Assembly: GCF_000331735.1 (NCBI RefSeq)
Contig: NC_020126.1
Span: 7,505,501-7,569,500, forward strand
Length of the DNA stretch: 64,000 bases
Direction: 5' to 3'
From: Myxococcus stipitatus DSM 14675
GTDB lineage: Bacteria; Myxococcota; Myxococcia; Myxococcales; Myxococcaceae
A program made the translations under genes and the position numbers. Within the stretch, counting starts at the first letter, position 1; each line of letters opens with the position of its first letter. Positions 46,101-55,060 of the stretch are shown one piece after another. The notes under the pieces were generated by a model. The model was not told where the DNA came from and did not search any database. It worked only from the letters and a program-made list of their open reading frames with translations.

Positions 46101-47092
46101 TTCGGCGAGCCTCCCTGCTCGTTCAAGTGGAGGAAGGACTGCGGGCGGCTCTCGCCTTCCTGGACGACGATGATCTTCCCCGCCTTGGGCACCACGTCCC
46201 GGATGACCTCCAGATACAGGCGCTTGCGAGTCACGTCCGGCGCCTGGAGGTACTCCTTGAGGATGGATTGGAACCGGACCACGTCGCCCTCCGCGCGGCG
46301 GGTGCGCTCGAACGCGTAGGCCTCGGCCTCGGCGACCGTGCGCTTCCCCTCGCCTATCGCTTGGGGAATGGCCTGGTTCTTCTTCGTGATGGCCTCGTTG
46401 ATCATCCGCTCACGCTCCTGGCGCGCTTCGTTGACCTCGTTGAAGGACGCGCGCACGCGCTGGGGCGGCACCACGGCTTGCAGCTCCACGGCGGTGACTC
46501 GGATGCCGGAGCGGTAGCCATCCAGCGCGCCCTGGAGCTCGTCGCGCGCCCGGAGGGCGATGTCCGCGCGGCCCGTGGTCAGCACCTCGCTGGCCAGGCT
46601 GTTGCCCACCCGCCGCCGCATGACGGCCTCCGCGCTGTCCCTCAACGTCTGCTCGGGCTCTCGCAGCGCATGGAGATACTGGACGGGGTCATGAATCTGG
46701 TACTGCACCACCCAGGACACATCAATCATGTTGAGGTCCCCGGTGAGCATCTCCCGCTCGTGCTGGTAGCCCTCCGTGAGGACGCGGCTGGGCTCGCCCT
46801 CCTCTCCCGGCTCGATGCGGAAGCCGAACTCCTGCTTGAGGACGCGCTCGGTGGCCACCTTGTGGACTTCGTCGATGCCGAACGGGAGCTTGAAGTGAAG
46901 CCCCGGCCCGGCCAGGCCGATGACCGCGCCGAAGCGCTTGATGACGACACGCTCCTCGGGCTGCGCCGTGTAGAACAGGTTCTGGGCCGCCATGCCGCCC
47001 AGGATGAGCACCACGACCAGGATGTTGATGGCCAGGACGCTGGCCTCGGGGGGCTGGGCATCATTCTTCGCGATGAGGGATTCATCGATCAC
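46097..47092 (-). CDS. hflK: HflK-like SPFH/prohibitin protease regulator
   Basis: A 331-aa protein with GTG start at 47092 (AAGGA upstream), preceded by an 11-base overlap with the MFS stop. N-terminal TM (LAINILVVVLILGGMAAQNL), SPFH domain: ERVVIKRFGAVIGLAGPGLH, KLPFGIDEVHKVATERVL, NMIDVSWVVQYQIHDP, then coiled-coil (ARQERERMINEAITKKNQ, GEGKRTVAEAEAYAFERT). Pair with HflC and FtsH (ftsH not in the window). Confidence 0.88.
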   Translation of the reverse strand: MIDESLIAKNDAQPPEASVLAINILVVVLILGGMAAQNLFYTAQPEERVVIKRFGAVIGLAGPGLHFKLPFGIDEVHKVATERVLKQEFGFRIEPGEEGEPSRVLTEGYQHEREMLTGDLNMIDVSWVVQYQIHDPVQYLHALREPEQTLRDSAEAVMRRRVGNSLASEVLTTGRADIALRARDELQGALDGYRSGIRVTAVELQAVVPPQRVRASFNEVNEARQERERMINEAITKKNQAIPQAIGEGKRTVAEAEAYAFERTRRAEGDVVRFQSILKEYLQAPDVTRKRLYLEVIRDVVPKAGKIIVVQEGESRPQSFLHLNEQGGSPK

Positions 47093-48743
47093 GCGTGAGT
47101 CCTTCCGTTGGAGAAGAAAGACCGCTGCCCAGAGGCAAGGTCAGGAGGGAGGCATCCACCAGGGGCTGCGCGCTCGGGGGAGCCACGTCCCGCACGAGGA
47201 CAGGCGCCACCGTGCCGAGGAGCTCCGCCGGGCTTGGATAGAGCCCCCTCACCTCCGGGTACTTCTCCCAGACGAGGCGAAGGAAGCTCGCCGCCTCTTC
47301 GCGCCGCAGGCGGCGTCTGCGCCCGAACAGCCCCGAGAACTCCCTTCGCAGCTCCCAGTCCAAGAGGAGACGGCGGAGGGCATCGAGCGGTGCACCTTCC
47401 GAGAGGACGCGCTGGAGCACCGAGCCCGACAGCCCGAAGCGGAACTCGAACAAGGGGCCCGTCGGCTCCTCGAGGTCATCCATCGGCTCGTCCCCTGACG
47501 TCGGCGAGGGGTCCTCCGGGGCGCGTGCGGCCCGCTGCGTGTGGAGGTGGAGTGACAGGAAGGACAACACCACCCCCAGCAGCGCGACCATGGTCCAGGA
47601 GACGGAGCGATAGGACTCGGCGAGCGAGGACTGGTCCGCCAGGAGTCCGATGACATAGGAGATGCTCTTCGCGCCGAGCGTCCCCGCCATGAGGCCAATG
47701 CCGGACAACATCGCGCTCTGGGCGGGAGCACGTTCCATGGACAGGCCGAGCAGCAGCGGGAAGAGCGCGCCCAGGCCCAGGCCGAACATGAAGTTCAGGA
47801 TGCACAGGGCGTGGTAGCTCCGGTAGTCCAGCAGGGAGATGGCTGCGACCGTCGCGCTGGAGATGAGCAGCGCCATCAAGGTTGATGACTTGAGGTTCCA
47901 GATGAGCCAACTGCCCAGCAGTCGCGAAGCGGCCATCCCTATCAGGAAGAAGCTGAAGGCCTCTCGCGCTTGCGCGGGGGGAAGCCCGACCACCTCGCTG
48001 GCATAGGTGACGAACCAGACTCCGTGGCCCCACTCGGTCGCATGCAGGAACAGGCTCGCGAACATGAAACACAGGAAGAGCGGGTCGGACAGCAGCGACA
48101 GGTAGCCCGCGCCGGAGCGCTCCGAGGTCCTCTCCGGTGGTGGAGCCCCCGCGTGCGCCGAGAGCCTCGTCGCCAGCGCCATGGCGACCACCAGGAGGCC
48201 CGCCGCCACCAGGAAGACGAGCCGCCAGCCACCGCCCAGCCACCGCCCCGGGCTCGTGAAGGCATTCACCAACAGCGGCGTCGACACACTCCCCAGGCTG
48301 AAGAGGAAGTCCATGAAGCTGAGAATCGACACCTTGTTGTCCCGCCCCACCCTGGCGGCGGTCGCGTGTCCCGCGGTGAAGAACAGGCTCCCCGACAGGG
48401 AGAGCGCGAAGATGAGGAGCTTGTAGGTGAGGAACTCCCGCTCCCGGTAGAGCAACAACAGGCAGACCAGGGAGGCGAGCGAGGTCGCGATGAACAAGGT
48501 CCTCGCCTGGGCGAGATAGAACACCTTCCCGCCGATGAAGGCCCCCACGAGCACGCCCACCGACCAGTAGACGAAGACCACACCGGCGCTCTCGTTGGTG
48601 ACCCCGAACTCCTGTTTGAGATTGGGGAGGGTGACCCCGGTCACGGTCCCCAGCAGACCGAAGACGAAGAATCCGACGCAGAGGAGGAAGAGGCCATTCT
48701 TGCCCTCTGGGTCCTCCCTCACGGAAGCAGGTAACGACGTCAT
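47082..48743 (-). CDS. MFS transporter with cytoplasmic C-terminal extension
   Basis: A 553-aa protein from ATG 48743 (AAGGA upstream; the frame opens 147 bases earlier without a site). Twelve TM segments: GLFLLCVGFFVFGLLGTVTG, GVVFVYWSVGVLVGAFIGG, and so on. The order and Gly motifs fit the FucP/TsgA-type MFS clade. After the last TM the C-terminus has about 130 residues, acidic then helical (FRFGLSGSVLQRVL, RREEAASFLRLVWEKYPEVR); not part of the MFS fold. Substrate unknown. Its stop overlaps hflK's start by 11 bases, so it is in the same operon. Confidence 0.8.
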   Translation of the reverse strand: MTSLPASVREDPEGKNGLFLLCVGFFVFGLLGTVTGVTLPNLKQEFGVTNESAGVVFVYWSVGVLVGAFIGGKVFYLAQARTLFIATSLASLVCLLLLYREREFLTYKLLIFALSLSGSLFFTAGHATAARVGRDNKVSILSFMDFLFSLGSVSTPLLVNAFTSPGRWLGGGWRLVFLVAAGLLVVAMALATRLSAHAGAPPPERTSERSGAGYLSLLSDPLFLCFMFASLFLHATEWGHGVWFVTYASEVVGLPPAQAREAFSFFLIGMAASRLLGSWLIWNLKSSTLMALLISSATVAAISLLDYRSYHALCILNFMFGLGLGALFPLLLGLSMERAPAQSAMLSGIGLMAGTLGAKSISYVIGLLADQSSLAESYRSVSWTMVALLGVVLSFLSLHLHTQRAARAPEDPSPTSGDEPMDDLEEPTGPLFEFRFGLSGSVLQRVLSEGAPLDALRRLLLDWELRREFSGLFGRRRRLRREEAASFLRLVWEKYPEVRGLYPSPAELLGTVAPVLVRDVAPPSAQPLVDASLLTLPLGSGLSSPTEGLTRDR

Positions 48744-48902
48744 GACGGTTCCTTCGTGGCGAGCCCAAGGGCGCCGCCACTGCATGGCGAAACAACCTGG
48801 AGATGGCACCTCCGAACAGCGGAGGACGGGGGCATGCGGACGCGGTTCGAGCGCCCCCGGCCGGGGCTGCACTCGTCTCACTTCAGACACGCGGACCCGG
48901 AC

Positions 48903-49490
48903 TCAGTCCTGTCTCAGAGGGGTGACTTGAAGGCGATAGGCAGGCGCCCCCTCGAAGTCTTTCTTCCCGAGCGGGACTCCGGCGGCCCTCAACAGCGCAT
49001 ACACCACGGTGACATGGAAGTAGAGATTGGGGAGGACATAGTCGAGCACGAAGGAATGTGTTTCAAAATGGCGCACCTCGCCTCGCTTCGCGACGGAGAT
49101 GGAGGTGGGGCCGGCGGCTATCTCACCAGGAGAGAGGGACCGCAGCTGGACCAGGGCCTCTTCCACCAGCCCCTGGAGCTGCTCGAAGGACGTGGGGAGC
49201 GGACCGAAGGAGGCGGTGTCCCCCCGGTTGAACACCGCGAGCTCCCAGGACGTGTCCTCCGGCGCCAGACGCCCGGACAGGCGCGCCCCACATCCCTTCG
49301 CCCCCGACACCACGATCTCCACCTGACGCGCGAGCGGAAACATGTCCGGGGCCAGGCGTTTTTCGAGCAAGGCCCCCGGACGAAGCCCTTCCCGCTGTGC
49401 GTGGAGGGCGCCCTGCTGGAGGAGATGTCCCAGGCTCCGCAGCATCCGGTTCAAGGCCGGCACACTGGCTTCATAGAGGGTGATGCTCAT
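48903..49490 (-). CDS. DUF1993 protein
   Basis: A 195-aa protein with the DUF1993 signature from the start: ITLYEASVPALNRMLRSLGH, RLAPDMFPLARQVEIV, and the end YVLPNLYFHVTVVYALLRAA then GVPLGKKDFEG. The family is of unknown function (DinB-like helical bundle suspected). Cotranscribed in the operon between the hydroxylase and the MFS gene. Confidence 0.85.
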   Translation of the reverse strand: MSITLYEASVPALNRMLRSLGHLLQQGALHAQREGLRPGALLEKRLAPDMFPLARQVEIVVSGAKGCGARLSGRLAPEDTSWELAVFNRGDTASFGPLPTSFEQLQGLVEEALVQLRSLSPGEIAAGPTSISVAKRGEVRHFETHSFVLDYVLPNLYFHVTVVYALLRAAGVPLGKKDFEGAPAYRLQVTPLRQD

Positions 49491-49556
49491 GACGAAGTGA
49501 CCTGTTCACGCTGTCGAAGCACGGGGTGCCCCCCGAGGAGTCGCCCGCCTCACCGC

Positions 49557-50765
49557 TCAGTACTTGCTGCGAGCGGGCACGGGCGGCGAGTAGGACGCGG
49601 GACCCAACAGGATCGCCGGCCAACACCGGAGGCTGTTGATGCGCAGCTCCTCGAACATCCGGACGTAGGGCTGGAAGATGAACCGCAGCGGATTGCGGCA
49701 GTAGTCCGCGTCGTCGCCAAACAGGCCCGCGTCGGGGATGTAGGGGGGTGGTTCGACATAGGTCCCGAACAGCCGGTCCCACAGCGTCAGCCGCGCCCCG
49801 AAGTTGCTCCCATCCGAGATGTTGTGAGCCTGCTCTCGCGAGTGGTGTGTGAAGTGGACAGCGGGTGTCACCAGGACGGACCGGAACAGCCGCAGCACCT
49901 TGAACCGCATCTCCGCCTGGTAGAGGACCACCGAGTGCGACGGGTTGGTCCAGGCATCGAGAATCAACAGGACGACGAGCATCCACCCGGCGCCCCGGAT
50001 GTCGAGCGAGAAGAGCTTCGTCACGAGGGGAAGCAGCAGCATGACGAAGGCCCGCCCCCCGGCCACATCCAGGACGGACGTCTGCGGGTCGACGACCTGG
50101 GTGAGCTGCGACAGGTTTCGGGAACGGTGGTGGTTGATGTGGCCGAGGTTCCAGAAGAGCCGGATCTTGTGAGCCCACCGGTGTGACCAGTAGTAGCAGA
50201 AGTCAGCGATGAAGCACGCGACGACGAGCGCGAGGGCTCCGTTCAAGTTCACGAGCGTCGGGACGGACTGGACCAGGCGCACATAGTGCCGCAGCAGGTC
50301 CTGGACGGCTGGATTCATGAAGGTGAAGAGCCCCGTGGTCAGGAACACCAGGTTGACCACGGAGCTGTTGATCATCGCCTCCCAGTCGAAGGGGCGGCCG
50401 GTGATTCGCTTGTAGAGCACCATGTCGGCGACGCCGACCAGCATCCCGAACACGATGCGGAAGATGGCCGCGACGACGACCCAGAACGCCAGTGAGGACC
50501 CGACCTGGGAGAGGACCAATTCCTCGACGTTGTAGAAGATCACCACGCGCTCGGCGCGCCACGCATCCAGCAGCCCCAGACCATTGTGGTGATAGGACAG
50601 CTCCGCCACCAACGCGGCGGCGGCGAGCAGGAAGAGCACCAGCGCTTGCGGACCCGACCTCTTCAGGGAGATGTCGCTGTCCCACAATCTGCCCTTCAAC
50701 CACTGAAGCCCATGCGCTCCGTGGGTCGTCAAATCGACGGGGTGAACAACCGTTCTGATTTCCAT
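49557..50765 (-). CDS. Fatty-acid hydroxylase/sterol desaturase family membrane protein
   Basis: A 402-aa multi-TM protein, first gene of a minus-strand operon. The non-haem di-iron histidine boxes are HRWAH in YYWSHRWAHKI, HINHH in LGHINHHRSRN, and HFTHHSREQAHN near the C-terminus, followed by LTLWDRLFGTY. These match the ERG3/fatty-acid hydroxylase superfamily, oxidising lipid C-H bonds at the membrane with O2. The N-terminal part (YHHNGLGLLDAWR) is also hydrophobic. Substrate may be a fatty acyl or sterol-like lipid; not determined. Confidence 0.85.
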   Translation of the reverse strand: MEIRTVVHPVDLTTHGAHGLQWLKGRLWDSDISLKRSGPQALVLFLLAAAALVAELSYHHNGLGLLDAWRAERVVIFYNVEELVLSQVGSSLAFWVVVAAIFRIVFGMLVGVADMVLYKRITGRPFDWEAMINSSVVNLVFLTTGLFTFMNPAVQDLLRHYVRLVQSVPTLVNLNGALALVVACFIADFCYYWSHRWAHKIRLFWNLGHINHHRSRNLSQLTQVVDPQTSVLDVAGGRAFVMLLLPLVTKLFSLDIRGAGWMLVVLLILDAWTNPSHSVVLYQAEMRFKVLRLFRSVLVTPAVHFTHHSREQAHNISDGSNFGARLTLWDRLFGTYVEPPPYIPDAGLFGDDADYCRNPLRFIFQPYVRMFEELRINSLRCWPAILLGPASYSPPVPARSKY

Positions 50766-51359
50766 GATGAGTCATCTGCTCCCGGACCAGGCCGCCAGCA
50801 CCCGCTGAATCCCAAGCACCGCGCGAATCCCTAACAACCACGAATTCCGCGTTCCAGCCAAACGAACGTCATTGACTCATGTTCCGTGAACCCGCCCTGA
50901 ACGCATGCTCATTCGCATGTCAGTGAAATCATCGAGTGATGTCATTCACATCCACCCGCGCTTCGTGACGTTCGCGTCATCAACCCCACCCGCCCCGAGG
51001 CGTCTCTCTTATCCCCGGAGCGTGTCTCTCAATGCAAGCGCCGCGCGTACTTCCGCGAGAGACAGAAGCCACCTACGTACTTACCGTCAGTGATTGATGA
51101 ATCACTCCGCTCCAGGGCAATCCCAGCCCCTTCTGCCAGAGGGAGATGACAGTGTGATTGCCTTCGAGGAAAGACGGTGTGAACTCAGCTCCACCGAACG
51201 CTCGACCCCTTGAACTGGTATTGCTTCGGTCCCGTCCGGAAACGTCTCATCCCACCGGACTGGTCTCAAAAAGAAACCCCGCCATGAGGCCCCGCTCCGG
51301 AAGGAGACAGGGCGCCCATGACGGGGAGGTGAAGCCGGGAGTCAGTCCCCGGACTGGCG
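50766..51359. other. Low-GC 594-base intergenic region with several short palindromes
   Basis: No coding frame of real composition. GC is lower than in the genes by eye. Short palindromes: GATGA-G-TCATC (50766-50776, next to the hydroxylase start), TGACG-TTCG-CGTCA (50966-50979), AGTGATT (51089-51095) with AATCACT (51100-51106), and GTGAAATCA (50923-50931) pairing TGAT..TTCAC (50937-50949, with a bulge). It should carry the promoter of the hydroxylase-to-otsA operon and the 3' end of the 51360 gene; the terminator at 51268-51326 is listed separately. Confidence 0.5.
51268..51326 (-). terminator. Intrinsic terminator of the 1145-aa protein gene
   Basis: On the minus strand a long hairpin (51277-51326; outer arms CCCCGTCATG and CATGGCGGGG, with mismatches further in) is followed by TTTCTTTTT (51276-51268). 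This has the T run that most other hairpins here lack, so it is a classic Rho-independent terminator. Confidence 0.8.
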
Positions 51360-54300
51360 TCAGATGGTCGGCGTGGCGATGTCGTACTCACTCTTGTCGA
51401 AGTGGTCGAACATCTTGTTCAGCCCCCAGGCCGCCAGTGCCACGGTCACGCCCACCGCGGCCCCCGCGGGCCCACCCCAGGCCCCCGCCGCCGCGCCCGA
51501 CAGCAGGTAGCCGCCGACCGCCGCGGTCGCGGTCGTCGCGCCGCTGGCCACCTGCCAGCCGTTGCCGTTCTGGAGGCCGTCGTAGATCTGAAAGCCACCA
51601 CTCACGACACCCGCCCCCATGGCGACCTTCCCGAGCTTGTCCAACTTGCTGGCCACTTCCGCCGGGCTATACCGTCCGCCCGCGGTGATCAGCTTCCCAT
51701 CCAGGGTGAGACCGCCCCCGGCGCCCCTCGCCGCGGTCAGGAGCGTGCTGGCGCCCGAACCCAGGCCGCCGAGCCCCGCGGCGAAGGCGGCCCCATCCTT
51801 CGCGGCCTGCCAGTAGTTCTCCTGACGCAGGTCGTGCATGAACTGCGGTCCGGCCTTGGTCAGCAGGGACGCGCCGCCCACCATGCCGACGATGCCGCTG
51901 GCCCCGCCGGCCAGGCGTGCGCTGGGGTTCAACGTGAGGCTGGGCTGCCCGTTGATGGCAGGCGTGAGGGACGTCTTGAGCCGCAGCAGGCCCGCACTGT
52001 TGGCCGCGACCACGACCTTGGCTTCCTTCATGTCGTGACGACCGTGGTCGCCGTCGAACGTCTGAGTTGCTTTCACCTGCCGGGCCAGGTCGGTGAAGTT
52101 CTGCACCTGCTGGGACAAGCCATCCACCGCCTCGGCGCCCAGCGTCGCCTTCTCCTTGGGCAGGGCCTTGAGCTCGTCGAGCGTCTTCACCTCCTTGCCG
52201 TCGACGGTGAGCCGCTGCCCCTTCTCGTCGATGACCTGCTGCGCCGTCCCATCCGGGGTGGTGAGGGTATTGGCCGCCTTGATGAGCTCGGGTCCGTTCT
52301 TCGTCTCGACGGAGACCAGCTCCTGGACCTGCTTCGTCGGAGGCTTGTCCTTCTCCTGGACGGAGGCCTCGGTCTTCTCGTGGACCTCGAGCTCCCCCTT
52401 GGCGTTGCGCTTCTCGGTGCGCTGGTAGTCGCGCACCATCCGGGTGCCCTTCTCATCCGTCTCGTCGACGTGCGCGGCGACCACCTGGTTCTTGTCGTCG
52501 TACGTCTTGGTGGACTCGGCGCGTGACGCGACGACGAGGCCGTCCTTCATCGTCGCCGAGGAGGTGCTGACCTCGCGGACCTGCCGCCGTCCCTGCGCGT
52601 CCTTCGTCTCGGTGCGTGAGTAGTTGCTCTCCGTCTTCGTGCCATCCGGACCGGTCTGCGCCTTGCTGGCCTTGGTGAGGTTGCCGTCCGGGTCATACGT
52701 GCGCCACGCGACGCCGTTGACGGACACCGGCTTGGCGTCCTTGCTCTTGACGTCCGGAACCGTCCCCAGCGTCAACTCGGCGACGGTGTTGCCCGTCACC
52801 TTCTTGCGCGTGGTGACGCCCAAGTCCTTGCGGCCCTCGATGAAGGTCTGGGTGTTGAGCTCATTGGGGCCACTCTTCTCGAGCGTCCAGGTCTTGGGCG
52901 AGCTGTCGACGTCCTGCGCCCGGGACTCGGCGTCGCCCGTGTCGGTGGGCTCGGCGCTGGCGTACCTCATGGAGACCTTCTCGCCCGGGTGGTGGTGGCT
53001 GCGCGCGGGCCTGAGCTCCGGGCGGTCCACGAGCTTGCTCTCGCTGGCGGTGGCCCGGACGTCGCCCTGGGAGTAGGAGGTGCCCCAGGTGATGCTCGCC
53101 TTGGCCTCGTTGCCGTCGGGGTCCTTGGCACCCTCAGGCGGGATGTGGACCGTCTTGGTGTCCACCTTGTCCAGCGGCTGGTTGTCGTCGAACTTGCCCT
53201 TGAGCGCGTCGTTCAGCCCGTCCTCGCCCTTCTGCGTGCCGAAGGTGCGCGTCGTCTCCGTCACGCCGTCCTTCGGCGTCTGCGTGCGCGTCTTCTCCAC
53301 CAGGCGGTTGTCCTTGTCGCGCGACACCTCCTGCGACACGCGGTGGAAGTCGGTGCCCTCCTCGATGCGTTCGGTGACAGCCTCGTTGCTGAGCGTGGAG
53401 GCCTCCTCGATGTTCTTGTCCTTCCAGCTCACCTGATGGGTCTCGAGCACGCCCATCTTCTGGTCGTCTGTCACCTCCTCCGACGTGACGCGCCCGCTCT
53501 CGTGGTCGAACTTCGTCGTGCTGATGTAGGGGCTGTTCCCGGTGTCACCGAAGCGGATGCGCTCGGCGACGCGGCCCTCCTCGTCCTTGGTCACCAGCGT
53601 GGTGCCATAGCCGTCCTTCGTCTCCACTGAGACCCCCGGCGGCAGCTTCTCGGGGTGGTTCGCGAGCTCCTCCAGGGCCTTCGTGCGCGCCTTCAGGTTG
53701 TCACGCGTCTGCTGCGCCCCATCCTCGACGCCCTTCCGGTCTTCGCCGACGGTCTGGAGGTCCACCTCCTTGCGCAAGGCGGTCTCGAGCGGGGACTCCG
53801 CCGCCGCCTTCTCGAGCTCCGGCGTGGCGTTGGCGATGGCATCCGCCTTGTCGTGATTCCCCGCGGCGCGCTGGGCCTTCGCCATGGAGACTCCGAGCGC
53901 CGTGGTCTTCGCGTCCTTCCCGTTGGCCGCAAGACCCGCGACGAGCGAGCCCTGGTCCGGCTGGGCGTTGAGCTTGTCCACGATGGACTTGGAGCCCTCC
54001 GGCCCGGCGAGGTCGGCGCTGTCCGCCAGGTTCTTCATCAGCGCCTTGCGGTCCTCGGCGGAGGTCGCCTTGTCACCCGCGGCCTGGACCATCTTGTCGA
54101 CGTCGGGCGCCGACTTCTCCATCAGCGCCTTGCGGTACTCGGGATCCAGGCCCTGCTGCAGCTGACGCGTCAGTTCCTCGGCGCCGGCCTTGGGGCTCTT
54201 GGCGGTGGCCTCGGAGACGCGCTTCGCGTCCGACTCGGCGGCCTCCTTCGGGCTCACCAGCAGCCTGGTGCCGAACAGCCGTTCCTGGTCCTTGGCGGAC

Positions 54301-54797
54301 AGGCTGCCCGCGTCGAACGCATCCTTCTGGTTCTCCGCCAGCGGGAAGGGCTTGGGCAGCTTGGCCTTCTCCGCCGCGTCGTTGGCCTCCTGCTGGGCGA
54401 CGAGCGCCTTGTTCGCCGCGGTGATGGCATCGAGCCGGTCCTTCGAGGCGGCGCCCTCCGCGTCGCGGACGGCCTTGTCGGCCGTGTTGTAGTCCTGGGT
54501 GGCCTTGTCGACCCTGTCCTGTGCGGCGTCCTTCGCCGCGGGGGACAGGGCATTCGCCTGCGCCGACGTCGCGGTCTCGACCTTCTTCTTCGCGTCGTTG
54601 CGAGTGGTCGTCGCATTCGACAAGGTCTTCTGGGACTTGCGAGCCTTGTCCGTCGCCGCCGTCGAGTCCCTGCGCGCCGTGTCTGCCTTCTCCTTGGCCT
54701 TCCTGGCAATGACCGTCTGTTCGGACTTGGGGGGCGGCGGTGGCGTCTCGACCTTCTTCGTGATCTTCGGGCGCAAATCAAGCAAGGGGATACCCAC
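51360..54797 (-). CDS. Large modular protein of 1145 aa, no signal; effector- or toxin-like layout
   Basis: Starts at GTG 54797 (GGAGG 5 bases upstream). Domains in order: a Pro/Lys-rich opening (VETPPPPPKSEQ); Ala/Lys-rich coiled coil (about 30-180: KAKEKADTARRDSTAATDK and onward); helices of about 180-380; a long beta-rich part (about 400-900) with YD-like dipeptide repeats (TYDPDGNLTKASKAQTGPDG, TYDDKNQVVAAHVDETDEKG); then, from about residue 950 to the end, a very Gly/Ala-rich hydrophobic region with several helices (GASGIVGMVGGASLL, GATTATAAVGGYLLSGAAAG, AAVGVTVALAAWGLNKMF) that ends DKSEYDIATPTI. I do not recognise a family. The layout, with no signal peptide and a membrane-inserting C-terminus, suggests a secreted or contact-dependent effector delivered by another system. 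Alone, with its own terminator. Confidence 0.55.
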   Translation of the reverse strand: MGIPLLDLRPKITKKVETPPPPPKSEQTVIARKAKEKADTARRDSTAATDKARKSQKTLSNATTTRNDAKKKVETATSAQANALSPAAKDAAQDRVDKATQDYNTADKAVRDAEGAASKDRLDAITAANKALVAQQEANDAAEKAKLPKPFPLAENQKDAFDAGSLSAKDQERLFGTRLLVSPKEAAESDAKRVSEATAKSPKAGAEELTRQLQQGLDPEYRKALMEKSAPDVDKMVQAAGDKATSAEDRKALMKNLADSADLAGPEGSKSIVDKLNAQPDQGSLVAGLAANGKDAKTTALGVSMAKAQRAAGNHDKADAIANATPELEKAAAESPLETALRKEVDLQTVGEDRKGVEDGAQQTRDNLKARTKALEELANHPEKLPPGVSVETKDGYGTTLVTKDEEGRVAERIRFGDTGNSPYISTTKFDHESGRVTSEEVTDDQKMGVLETHQVSWKDKNIEEASTLSNEAVTERIEEGTDFHRVSQEVSRDKDNRLVEKTRTQTPKDGVTETTRTFGTQKGEDGLNDALKGKFDDNQPLDKVDTKTVHIPPEGAKDPDGNEAKASITWGTSYSQGDVRATASESKLVDRPELRPARSHHHPGEKVSMRYASAEPTDTGDAESRAQDVDSSPKTWTLEKSGPNELNTQTFIEGRKDLGVTTRKKVTGNTVAELTLGTVPDVKSKDAKPVSVNGVAWRTYDPDGNLTKASKAQTGPDGTKTESNYSRTETKDAQGRRQVREVSTSSATMKDGLVVASRAESTKTYDDKNQVVAAHVDETDEKGTRMVRDYQRTEKRNAKGELEVHEKTEASVQEKDKPPTKQVQELVSVETKNGPELIKAANTLTTPDGTAQQVIDEKGQRLTVDGKEVKTLDELKALPKEKATLGAEAVDGLSQQVQNFTDLARQVKATQTFDGDHGRHDMKEAKVVVAANSAGLLRLKTSLTPAINGQPSLTLNPSARLAGGASGIVGMVGGASLLTKAGPQFMHDLRQENYWQAAKDGAAFAAGLGGLGSGASTLLTAARGAGGGLTLDGKLITAGGRYSPAEVASKLDKLGKVAMGAGVVSGGFQIYDGLQNGNGWQVASGATTATAAVGGYLLSGAAAGAWGGPAGAAVGVTVALAAWGLNKMFDHFDKSEYDIATPTI

Positions 54798-55060
54798 GAC
54801 AACCTCCAAAGGAGAACAGGAAGCCGCGCGCACGAGAGCGGTGCAAAGCAATGGCAGTCACGCCCCTGCCCTGGAGCTCGCGTCCTGGAGTGAGTTGGAA
54901 TGATGGTGCTTCGAGGAGAGATATGCGGACCCTCGGGCCGCGGTTACACGGCGGTGACATCCGCCGCTTCGAATCACGCTAAGGATGCGGGACCAGCCCG
55001 AGCGCTGGCCGGGCGGGGCAGGCAGGCCACGCCCTGTATCGAGGCATCGGAGGGAACAGC

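Noticed and set aside
50905..51093. Small ORF of 62 aa in the low-GC gap
   Set aside because: No ribosome binding site, and composition is that of random sequence.
54960..54980. TTCGAATCACGC at 54967 as part of a tRNA T-arm
   Set aside because: No matching acceptor, D or anticodon stems nearby; no other tRNA signature in the window.
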